From contig CAYJSJ010000020.1 in NCBI GenBank assembly GCA_964373065.1, positions 1-22,940 of the forward strand: a stretch of DNA of 22,940 bases, in the 5' to 3' direction. The number at the start of each line of letters is the position of its first letter. Within the stretch, counting starts at the first letter, position 1. Under the pieces are notes generated by a model that saw nothing but the letters and a program-made list of their open reading frames with translations, searched no databases and was not told the DNA's origin. This DNA comes from CAYJSJ01 sp964373065. Its GTDB lineage: Bacteria; Patescibacteriota; Gracilibacteria; Peribacterales; Peribacteraceae. Positions 16,164 to 22,241 of the stretch are shown piece by piece. Made by a program: the position numbers and the translations under genes.

Positions 16164-17206
16164 GGGTAAGTACGAAGGAAACGTTCTTCATTCAAAGCGA
16201 TAATTTCTCCTTTCCCAAACTCTCTGGGCACTGCGATCCTGATGCCCCGGTTGATAACTTTTTTGTCGCTCTGCATTGCGCGTAACAAGGCCTGTGATTT
16301 GTACTTCACAGGGATAACTGTTGGCATGTCGATCTCCTCCAGTAGATGTTTCATGCGATCAACACCTTCCGCATCTCCAAGCTGCATTTCTGCGATCATT
16401 CCGATGCTCACGGCTTTCCCGTGAGAGATGGCGAAATCCGATAAGGCTTCAACCGCATGACCAATGGTATGACCAAAATTGAGAAAGAGGCGTCTGGCCG
16501 TATCCCTCTCATCTTCCTCAACGATTTGTACCTTGAGCTGCACCGCTTTCTCTATACAAGAGAGAATGACTACTGGCTCTCTTGCAAGAATTCTTTCTAT
16601 ATTCGTTTCGAGGTATTCAAAGAAATCCGCATCAAGCATCGCGGCAATCTTGATTACTTCGACAAGCCCTTCACGCAGCTGCGTATCAGGAAGCGTCGAT
16701 AGCAAGTTGATGTCTACGATGACTGCCTTTGGATGATGAAATGCACCAAGAAGATTTTTTGCGGTTCCCAGATCCACTCCCGTCTTTCCCCCAATGGAGG
16801 CATCAACCATGCCGAGCAATGTTGTTGGAATGTGTACGCAGCCAATGCCGCGCATATAAATACTCGCAGCAAAGCCTCCCAGGTCTGTGAGCATCCCGCC
16901 ACCGACATTGAGCAGAAGCGATTGGCGTGTGGCTCCAAGTTCCAGTAGACGCGACGTTATGCGCTCGACTTCATGCAAGGATTTTGACGCTTCGCCACTT
17001 GGAACTGAGATCAGGTATGCATTCTGAAGATGCGAAGCCACATCCTTCGCTACCGTCTCGACTGCTTCATCATGCAGGATGAATAAGCCATCAAAGCTTC
17101 CAAAATTTTCAATAAATTGATGAAGTTCCATCAGGATTCCTTCTCCGATATATATGGGAGTGGAAGTGGCTTGAGCCTGTGGATGGTGGAGCGTAATCGT
17201 TTTCAT
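16160..17206 (-). CDS. aroB: 3-dehydroquinate synthase
   Basis: 348 residues, the usual length. It converts DAHP to 3-dehydroquinate with NAD and a divalent metal. NAD region: NVGGGMLTDLGGFAASIYMR; PTTLLGMVDASIGGKTGVD; KNLLGAFHHPKAV. Metal ligands: E183 in REGLVEVIKIA, H246 in LNFGHTIGHAVE and H262 in SHGKAVSIGM. The start lies two bases after the stop of the trpG-DAHP synthase gene (TAA-TC-ATG), so the first two shikimate steps are encoded side by side. The stop forms an ATGA overlap with aroAK. Confidence 0.97.
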   Translation of the reverse strand: MKTITLHHPQAQATSTPIYIGEGILMELHQFIENFGSFDGLFILHDEAVETVAKDVASHLQNAYLISVPSGEASKSLHEVERITSRLLELGATRQSLLLNVGGGMLTDLGGFAASIYMRGIGCVHIPTTLLGMVDASIGGKTGVDLGTAKNLLGAFHHPKAVIVDINLLSTLPDTQLREGLVEVIKIAAMLDADFFEYLETNIERILAREPVVILSCIEKAVQLKVQIVEEDERDTARRLFLNFGHTIGHAVEALSDFAISHGKAVSIGMIAEMQLGDAEGVDRMKHLLEEIDMPTVIPVKYKSQALLRAMQSDKKVINRGIRIAVPREFGKGEIIALNEERFLRTYP

Positions 17207-17208
17207 GA

Positions 17209-18666
17209 TTAAGAGAGGGTTTTACCAACGGCAAAAGCAACTTTGCGAATGCCTTCCATGCATTCTTGAAGCTGTTCAGGTGAAAGGGACTGTTTGCCAT
17301 CTGAAAGGGCATCTTCGGGATGTGGATGCACTTCCATGATCAAACCGTCGCATCCCATTGCAACGGCTGCACGCGCGTAATCGGGCACATATTCAGCAAC
17401 ACCTGCAGCATGGCTCGGATCAACAATGATTGGCAGGTGCGTAAGTTTTCGGAGAGGAGGAATGGAGCCAAGACAAAGCGTAAAGCGCACCTCGTTCTCG
17501 AAGGTTCTGATGCCTCGCTCACACAGAATCACATTCTCATTGCCGTTTGCGAGGATGTGCTCAGCAGCTAAAAGAAGTTCTTCCAAGGTTGCTGCGAGGC
17601 CACGCTTCAGTAGCACGGGCTTTGTAGCCTTTCCCACTCGACGGAGTAGATCGTAGTTCTGCATGTTTCGTGCGCCGATCTGAATGATGTCGCAGTATTC
17701 CTCCATGAGATCGATCTGCTCTGGACTCATCGCTTCAGAGACAGTGGCGAGGTCATACTTCTCCGCAGCGCGTTTCAGTAACTTCAGTCCCTGCTCACCC
17801 AAGCCCTGGAAACAATACGGGCCGGTGCGCGGCTTGAATGCGCCGCCGCGTATGATCTTCACTCCTTGCTCTTTTACCATCGCTACTGCCTCATCCACCT
17901 GCGCTTCAGATTCAATTGAGCAAGGTCCGGCAATAACGACAACTTGATTTGGTGAGCCGATAACACAGTTCGGTCTTATCGTAATCTCCGTGCGCTCCCG
18001 TACTTCTTTGGAGGCAAGCAGATATGGCTTCTTCTGTGTCTTTCCCAAAACGAGAGTGTGCACTTTGATAGTTGGCGATTTCTTGGCAACCGAAAGGAAA
18101 TTACGCAGGATTTCTTTACCGACAGGTGTCCCAATGGACTCTGGATGGAATTGAACACCGTAGAGCGGTAATTCTGTATGTTCAACTGCCATAACAATGC
18201 CGTCCTCGCTCGAGGCCGTGATACGAAGTGAATGAGAAACGGTTTCTTTCTCTGCACAAAGCGAGTGATACCGCATAACATCAAATTCCTTATCGATGCC
18301 TTTGAAGAGCGCACTATCGCTCTCCAGCCGAACTCTTGAGGATTTGCCGTGGAAAAGCTGCGGAGCTCTAGAGACTGTCGCTCCAAAGTGTTTGGCAAGA
18401 ACTTGATGTCCAAGACAGACCCCAAGAAGTGGGATGTGCTGCTTGGCGGCAAAGTCGATCAGCTTTTCTGAGATACCGATATCCCGCTCAGTATACGGGT
18501 TGCCGGGACCAGGACTGATCACGATATGGCTTATTCTCAGTCTTTCGACTTCATCCAAGTCTATTTTGTCATTGCGATACACAATAGGATTCCCACCGAG
18601 CTCCCCTATGTATTGATAGAGGTTGAAGGTGAACGAATCGTAATTATCGAGAATGAGAGTTTTCAT
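17209..18666 (-). CDS. fusion: anthranilate synthase glutaminase (TrpG) - DAHP synthase type I-beta
   Basis: 485 residues. Residues 1 to about 193 are a class I glutaminase of TrpG type: LDNYDSFTFNLYQYIG, SPGPGNP, LLGVCLGHQ (nucleophile C84) and VQFHPES (H174, E176), supplying ammonia to TrpE. After a short linker, residues about 215-485 are a type I-beta DAHP synthase: VVVIAGPCSIES, GGAFKPRTGPYCFQGLGEQG, QIGARNMQNYDLL, LLKRGLAATLEE, CERGIRTFE, DPSHAAG and GLIMEVHPHPEDALSDG. This class usually has an N-terminal ferredoxin-like or chorismate mutase regulatory domain; here the glutaminase takes that place, with only the last strands (PYLLASKEVRERTEI) left. The start at 18666 overlaps the trpE stop as ATGA. 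The long frame from 18732 adds unrelated residues. Confidence 0.95.
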   Translation of the reverse strand: MKTLILDNYDSFTFNLYQYIGELGGNPIVYRNDKIDLDEVERLRISHIVISPGPGNPYTERDIGISEKLIDFAAKQHIPLLGVCLGHQVLAKHFGATVSRAPQLFHGKSSRVRLESDSALFKGIDKEFDVMRYHSLCAEKETVSHSLRITASSEDGIVMAVEHTELPLYGVQFHPESIGTPVGKEILRNFLSVAKKSPTIKVHTLVLGKTQKKPYLLASKEVRERTEITIRPNCVIGSPNQVVVIAGPCSIESEAQVDEAVAMVKEQGVKIIRGGAFKPRTGPYCFQGLGEQGLKLLKRAAEKYDLATVSEAMSPEQIDLMEEYCDIIQIGARNMQNYDLLRRVGKATKPVLLKRGLAATLEELLLAAEHILANGNENVILCERGIRTFENEVRFTLCLGSIPPLRKLTHLPIIVDPSHAAGVAEYVPDYARAAVAMGCDGLIMEVHPHPEDALSDGKQSLSPEQLQECMEGIRKVAFAVGKTLS

Positions 18667-20063
18667 GATTTTTGAGGGGAAGTTTTTGCAAGTTTCACAG
18701 CAGCAAGACAACTCCTCACTTTGTGAAGGCACTCGTTGTCTTCGTGTTCTGCGATGCTGTCTTTCACAATTCCAGCTCCCACACGAAGACTAATTTTGCC
18801 ATCTTGGAAGAGCATCGTTCGAATAGTGATGGCGAAATCAACGTTGCCTGCGAGATCGATATAACCGAAGGCTCCGCCGTAGATTCCGCGAGGCGAACGC
18901 TCCAGATCGCGGATGATCTCCATTGCTCGTACTTTGGGAGCCCCTGTGAGCGTTCCTGCAGGGAATACGGAGCGAATGGCATCAAGTGGCGTAAGACCCT
19001 CCCTAATGCGCCCTGTTACCTCGGAAACGATATGAAAGACATGTGCGTATTGCTCGATATGAAAAGGGTTGCGTACCTCAACGGAGCCAATTTCAGCAAC
19101 ACGTCCCACATCGTTGCGTCCAAGATCCACGAGCATTTGATGCTCACATCGCTCCTTTTCATCATGAAGCAATTCTTCCTGCATGCGTTTGTCCTCTTCC
19201 TCATTGCCAGTTCTCTTTCGTGTTCCAGCAATGGGACGATAGAGAATATTTCTTCCATCGATGCGAATCAGAGTTTCAGGAGATGCTCCGACAATTTTCC
19301 GCTCAGGCGTTTGGTAGTAATACATGTATGGCGAAGGGTTTATTGATCTGAGTTCTTCATACACACGATCAGCAGGAACATCATTCTCCATAACGAGTTC
19401 TTGGCTCAGCACTACTTGGAATACTTCTCCTGCAAGGATCTGTTCCTTGATTTTCTCGACTGCAGTGCAGTAATCCTTGCGTGACATCTGGCGCAAAGGC
19501 TCGATCTCATCGAGAGTAGGTAACGGCAATTCTCTCGAATCATCTTTTCCTTTCGCATCATCAAAAAACGGAGAGGAATGGATTATTTCTTCAATGTGAG
19601 TGAGATCCTCCTGTGAGTCTTTGTGAGAAATGATGGTGACTTCGTGTTTCTCATGATCGATTTTGAGAAGCACTTCGGGAAGTACAAAGACTGCATCAGG
19701 AATTTTTGGATGGGTCGGAAGGTCAATGTCCTCGAATTGCCGCGCAGCTTCATAACTGAGGAAGCCGATGTAACCCATACGAAGACGTTCACCCTCATCG
19801 CCAGAATTGATCGTTTCACGGAAAACAGAGAGGGCATCTGGCACTTTCCCATCAGGGACGTATTGAGACCCTCTGACAGCTCCCTGCTCTACCGTAATGA
19901 CATCCCTGGCACCGAGAGCGAGGAATGAGTAATCATTCGTGCCTTGGCGGTCTACGGATTCAAGAAGGGCGCAGTAGGCACGGCTTAGTCCCAGCTTTCG
20001 AAGCAGGAATAGTGGATCGCAGTGCTTGGGCTGAACGGTGGTGGAAGTAAGAGAGAAACGCAT
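18663..20063 (-). CDS. trpE: anthranilate synthase component I
   Basis: 466 residues. It makes anthranilate from chorismate with ammonia from the TrpG domain. N-terminal tryptophan-binding motif LLES at 33-36 indicates Trp feedback inhibition. Catalytic chorismate-binding domain: FQVVLSQ, GASPETLIRI, RPIAGTRKRT, LLHDEKERCEHQMLVDLGRND, SVFPAGTLTGAPKVRAMEII, GIYGGAFGYI and LRVGAGIVKDS. The ATG at 20063 gives the family N-terminus; the in-frame extension to 20123 would read through the attenuator terminator and is rejected. No clear Shine-Dalgarno. The start lies 20 bases after the attenuator U-tract, so expression depends on read-through. Confidence 0.97.
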   Translation of the reverse strand: MRFSLTSTTVQPKHCDPLFLLRKLGLSRAYCALLESVDRQGTNDYSFLALGARDVITVEQGAVRGSQYVPDGKVPDALSVFRETINSGDEGERLRMGYIGFLSYEAARQFEDIDLPTHPKIPDAVFVLPEVLLKIDHEKHEVTIISHKDSQEDLTHIEEIIHSSPFFDDAKGKDDSRELPLPTLDEIEPLRQMSRKDYCTAVEKIKEQILAGEVFQVVLSQELVMENDVPADRVYEELRSINPSPYMYYYQTPERKIVGASPETLIRIDGRNILYRPIAGTRKRTGNEEEDKRMQEELLHDEKERCEHQMLVDLGRNDVGRVAEIGSVEVRNPFHIEQYAHVFHIVSEVTGRIREGLTPLDAIRSVFPAGTLTGAPKVRAMEIIRDLERSPRGIYGGAFGYIDLAGNVDFAITIRTMLFQDGKISLRVGAGIVKDSIAEHEDNECLHKVRSCLAAVKLAKTSPQKS

Positions 20064-20083
20064 TGGAGAAAGGAAATAGCTAC

Positions 20084-20114
20084 AAAAAAAGCCCCTCCGC
20101 TCAGGGAAGGGCTT
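20084..20114 (-). terminator. trp attenuator terminator
   Basis: On the minus strand AAGCCCTTCC pairs with GGAGGGGCTT (ten pairs, one of them G-U) around a six-base loop, followed by a run of T. It stands between the leader ORF and trpE, which is the position and form of a regulated intrinsic terminator. Confidence 0.9.
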
Positions 20115-20164
20115 TGGATTCAAGTTTCAGAGCACCCTTACCGCCGAACGGAATTCGTTAGGGT
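20104..20164 (-). promoter_or_regulatory. alternative RNA structures of the trp attenuator
   Basis: Segment 1 ACCCTAAC (20157-20164) can pair with segment 2 GTAAGGGT (7 pairs, one mismatch). Segment 2 GGTAAGGGT (20134-20142) can instead pair with segment 3 GCCCTTCCC (20104-20112; 8 pairs, one mismatch), and segment 3 is the 5' half of the terminator stem. The tandem Trp codons lie three bases before segment 1, and the leader stop codon lies in segment 2. A ribosome stalled at the Trp codons would mask segment 1 and favour 2:3 (read-through); one reaching the stop would mask segment 2 and allow the terminator. This is the classical trp attenuation logic, deduced from sequence by hand pairing. 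Confidence 0.8.
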
Positions 20165-20206
20165 CTGCCACCAACCAAGCCGACAAGAAGTGCTGTACTT
20201 ATGCAA
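20138..20206 (-). CDS. trpL: trp operon leader peptide with tandem Trp codons
   Basis: A 22-codon frame, TTG start, containing TGG TGG at codons 12-13 (20168-20173) and ending at TAA inside the antiterminator segment. The only in-frame alternatives upstream before a stop are ATT and ATA, so the TTG is the best start; no Shine-Dalgarno is seen and a very short or leaderless 5' end is possible. Two adjacent Trp codons at the right place relative to the alternative stems make chance unlikely. It would sense charged tRNA-Trp. Too small for usual gene callers. Confidence 0.7.
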   Translation of the reverse strand: MHKYSTSCRLGWWQTLTNSVRR

Positions 20207-20221
20207 CGGTACAATGGTACA
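20195..20221. promoter_or_regulatory. putative TrpR operator (GTAC repeats) between divergent promoters
   Basis: GTAC occurs at 20195, 20209 and 20217. The first two form an 18-bp box, GTACTTAT...GGTAC, with exactly the spacing of GTAC ends in the E. coli TrpR consensus (GTACTAGTTAACTAGTAC, recalled): 11 of 18 positions agree. TGTAC/GTACA also form an inverted repeat. The box covers candidate -10 elements on both strands, so a bound repressor could shut off both trpR and the operon. Confidence 0.55.
20210..20215 (+). promoter_or_regulatory. -10 element of trpR
   Basis: TACAAT (five of six to consensus), 18 bases before the ATG at 20234, overlapping the GTAC operator. The -35 is not recognisable. 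Confidence 0.4.
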
Positions 20222-20243
20222 CTGAGCACATATATGAAAGCAA
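20214..20243 (-). promoter_or_regulatory. candidate promoter of the aro/trp operon
   Basis: On the minus strand TTGCTT (20238-20243) and TACCAT (20214-20219) are 18 bases apart: weak -35 (3 of 6) and -10 (4 of 6). Transcription would begin near 20207, right at the leader TTG. Overlap with the GTAC box fits repression by TrpR. Other placements are possible. Confidence 0.35.
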
Positions 20244-20551
20244 GACGATTTCTATCCGTCCCGCCAAAACACTATAAAGAGCTCTACGAGCTCATTGCTG
20301 CACTTGATAACGAACAGGAAGTTGAGGCTCTCCTGAAAGATCTTCTGACTCCCCAAGAGCTCGATTCGGTCACAGAGAGGTGGCAGGAGATACAACTGCT
20401 GGCAAAGGGGATGACTCAAAGGGATATCGCGGAGAAGCTTGGCATCAGTATCTCCAAAATTACGAGGGGGTCGCGGGCATTGCAGTACGGCACGGGTGGT
20501 TTTATGAAGATGCTGAAGAAGATGGGCAAATCGGTTGCTGTTATTCGGTAA
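20234..20551 (+). CDS. trpR: Trp repressor family (TrpR/YerC-like) transcription regulator
   Basis: 105 residues from the ATG at 20234; a frame from 20201 would place the operator inside the gene. All helical: LLKDLLTPQELDSVTERWQEIQLLAKG is the dimer core, and MTQRDIAEKLGISISKITRGSRAL is the helix-turn-helix. The ITRGS segment contains the Arg (R84 of E. coli TrpR) that helps bind tryptophan. The C-terminal extension YGTGGFMKMLKK is as in YerC-type members. It is divergent from the trp operon with a shared regulatory region, which supports a true Trp-responsive repressor rather than an unrelated YerC protein. No Shine-Dalgarno. Confidence 0.85.
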   Translation: MKARRFLSVPPKHYKELYELIAALDNEQEVEALLKDLLTPQELDSVTERWQEIQLLAKGMTQRDIAEKLGISISKITRGSRALQYGTGGFMKMLKKMGKSVAVIR

Positions 20552-20555
20552 TCTG

Positions 20556-20583
20556 ATTAAGCAGTATCAACATTCTGTGGAAT
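20556..20583 (+). other. dif-like 28-bp site, copy 3, just after trpR
   Basis: Left arm ATTAAGCAGTA, centre TCAACA, right arm TTCTGTGGAAT. Over the 23 bases from GCAGTA it agrees with the copy at 4297 at 19 positions. It begins four bases after the trpR stop, so together with the site at 7748 it marks the ends of the trp island. Confidence 0.5.
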
Positions 20584-20589
20584 TTGGAA

Positions 20590-20659
20590 CTGGATAGATC
20601 AGGATTTTGGCGTGTGTTTGCACCACTCCTTTGTATTGAGGGGAAAAATGCTCTGGATA
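20590..20659 (+). repeat. imperfect direct repeat flanking the trp island, right copy
   Basis: Partner of 7628-7702 (56 of 69 aligned positions identical, same orientation). It starts 12 bases after the TTCTG of the dif-like site, the same distance as between the degraded TTCTG and the repeat on the left, so the homologous unit may be about 100-110 bp. It is non-coding and immediately upstream of the recombinase. Confidence 0.7.
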
Positions 20660-20709
20660 CGCAACGGAGTCAGCGTCATTGATTGGGGTGCCAACGCTTC
20701 CGGGGCGAT

Positions 20710-21735
20710 ATGACCACTTCCACTCTTATAGCACCGGCGAAAAAGCGGCGGGGAGCCAGCCAGGCGGCTCCCCCCGCGATGGCACATCTCATCCTTGCAG
20801 GTGTGCAACCAGATCGATACTGCCTGTACGCGCGTAAATCGTCCGAGGATGACGAACGCCAAGCGCTGAGTATCGACTCGCAGATCAAGGCGATGGAGGA
20901 AGTTGCCAAGCGCGAAGGATTGAATGTGACCGAGATCAGACGCGAGAGTCATTCGGCCAAAGCATCCGGAGCGCGACCCGTGTATGCGCGGCTCTTGGAA
21001 GATATCCGGCTCGGTAACTTCAACGGCATTCTCACATGGGCACCGGATCGCTTAAGCCGCAATGCAGGAGATCTCGGTACGCTGGTCGATCTCATGGATC
21101 AGGGGCTTTTGAAAGAAATACGAACGCACGGCCAACGGTTCAGCAATAACCCGAACGAGAAATTCCTGCTCATGATTCTTTGTAGCCAAGCGAAACTGGA
21201 GAACGACAATCGCGGGATCAATACCAAACGGGGTATGAAGACGCGAGCCGAAATGGGATACCGACCGTGCAAACCGCCACTTGGCTATCTGACGATGCGA
21301 GCACCCGGCGCATCCAAGAGCCACCTCATCATCGATCCGCTACGGGCGCCGCTCGTGCGCCAGATGTTCGAGAAAGTCGCGGAGGATCATGCGAGTGGGC
21401 GCGTCCTCTACCGATGGATGCAGGAAGTCGGATTCCGCACGAGACTCGGGAAGATCGTGCCGCTCTGCATGGTCTACAAAATCCTCCATAACGAGTTCTA
21501 CACGGGCAGGTTCGAGTACCCCGTAGGTGGTGGCCAATGGTTTAAGGGTGATTACGAGCCACTTGTGAGCAAGAAGCTCTACGACGACGTACAGCGCATC
21601 CTTGCGGAAGCCCCGAAGAAGCCGTGGGGTGTGAAGGACTTCGCCTTCGTGCGACTCATGACGTGCGGCAACTGCGGTTCAGGCGTCACCGCCGACGCGA
21701 AGCATAAAGCTCCTGATCGTTGCGAATTTTGCTAA
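20710..21735 (+). CDS. large serine recombinase, truncated in the zinc-ribbon domain
   Basis: 341 residues from the ATG at 20710; an upstream TTG at 20683 is the alternative. The catalytic resolvase domain starts with YCLYARKSSEDDERQALSID (nucleophile about Ser44), then ILTWAPDRLSRNAGDL. The recombinase domain follows (GYRPCKPPLGYLT, HNEFYTGRFEYP, DDVQRILAEAP). The zinc ribbon begins with LMTCGNCGSGVTADAKHK, then the frame stops after APDRCEFC. Related proteins have about 450-550 residues with a coiled coil after the ribbon, so about a third is missing. The last 14 residues are encoded in the 1,246-bp repeat. The new end supplies a second CxxC (C338, C341), perhaps by chance. DNA-binding specificity is probably lost; the catalytic core is intact. 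Confidence 0.85.
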   Translation: MTTSTLIAPAKKRRGASQAAPPAMAHLILAGVQPDRYCLYARKSSEDDERQALSIDSQIKAMEEVAKREGLNVTEIRRESHSAKASGARPVYARLLEDIRLGNFNGILTWAPDRLSRNAGDLGTLVDLMDQGLLKEIRTHGQRFSNNPNEKFLLMILCSQAKLENDNRGINTKRGMKTRAEMGYRPCKPPLGYLTMRAPGASKSHLIIDPLRAPLVRQMFEKVAEDHASGRVLYRWMQEVGFRTRLGKIVPLCMVYKILHNEFYTGRFEYPVGGGQWFKGDYEPLVSKKLYDDVQRILAEAPKKPWGVKDFAFVRLMTCGNCGSGVTADAKHKAPDRCEFC

Positions 21736-21736
21736 C

Positions 21737-22237
21737 ATGAAGAGCCCTGCACCACTCGTTCGGCGCATGCTCTGGATCCTCGGCGGTATCGTCGCCGTCG
21801 CTGGTGTTGCACTGCTTGCATACAGTACGTGGCAGTACCAAACGGAGGGCATCGAACAGACAGGTATCATTGTTTGTGAGGGGCAGGATTGCCTGAAGAC
21901 AGTTCATATCCATGCCAACATCGTCATAGACCTGTGCGGTACATTGGTGACGCTCCCACGGGAGACGGGTCCCCTCAGTGGCCTTCACACGCATAAAGAA
22001 AAAAATTATCTGCATTTTCATGACCGTATTTCTCTCGATCCTGTTACGAAGGCAGAGCTTCCGGATCAGCGACTGCGCATCGATGAGGTGCTGCAAGTTT
22101 TTGAGCTTGAGCTCGAGAATCACTGCTCTTCCAACGCAAGTGTGGAAGTATGGATCAATGGTGCCATCGCACCCGAGGGAGTGCAGACTCAATGGAAAGA
22201 CGGCGACGACATCCTCCTGCGCTTCTCACCCTCCTGA
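21737..22237 (+). CDS. membrane-anchored His/Cys-rich protein, second copy
   Basis: 166 residues, identical in DNA sequence to the gene at 690-1190, with the same N-terminal anchor, HIHAN and HTHKEKNYLHFH motifs. Here it follows the truncated recombinase instead of the 4-TM gene, so it lacks the promoter seen at 226 and would depend on recombinase transcription. Confidence 0.75.
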   Translation: MKSPAPLVRRMLWILGGIVAVAGVALLAYSTWQYQTEGIEQTGIIVCEGQDCLKTVHIHANIVIDLCGTLVTLPRETGPLSGLHTHKEKNYLHFHDRISLDPVTKAELPDQRLRIDEVLQVFELELENHCSSNASVEVWINGAIAPEGVQTQWKDGDDILLRFSPS

Positions 22238-22241
22238 CCCT

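Noticed and set aside
18663..20123. Longer TrpE starting at 20123
   Set aside because: It would be initiated upstream of and translated through the attenuator terminator; the family N-terminus begins at the ATG at 20063.
7501..20701. CAACGCTTCC at 7501, inverted GAACGCTTCC at 7615-7624 and CAACGCTTCC at 20692 as recombinase half-sites
   Set aside because: A ten-base word with different orientation and spacing at each place; not collinear with the flanking repeats, so chance is likely.
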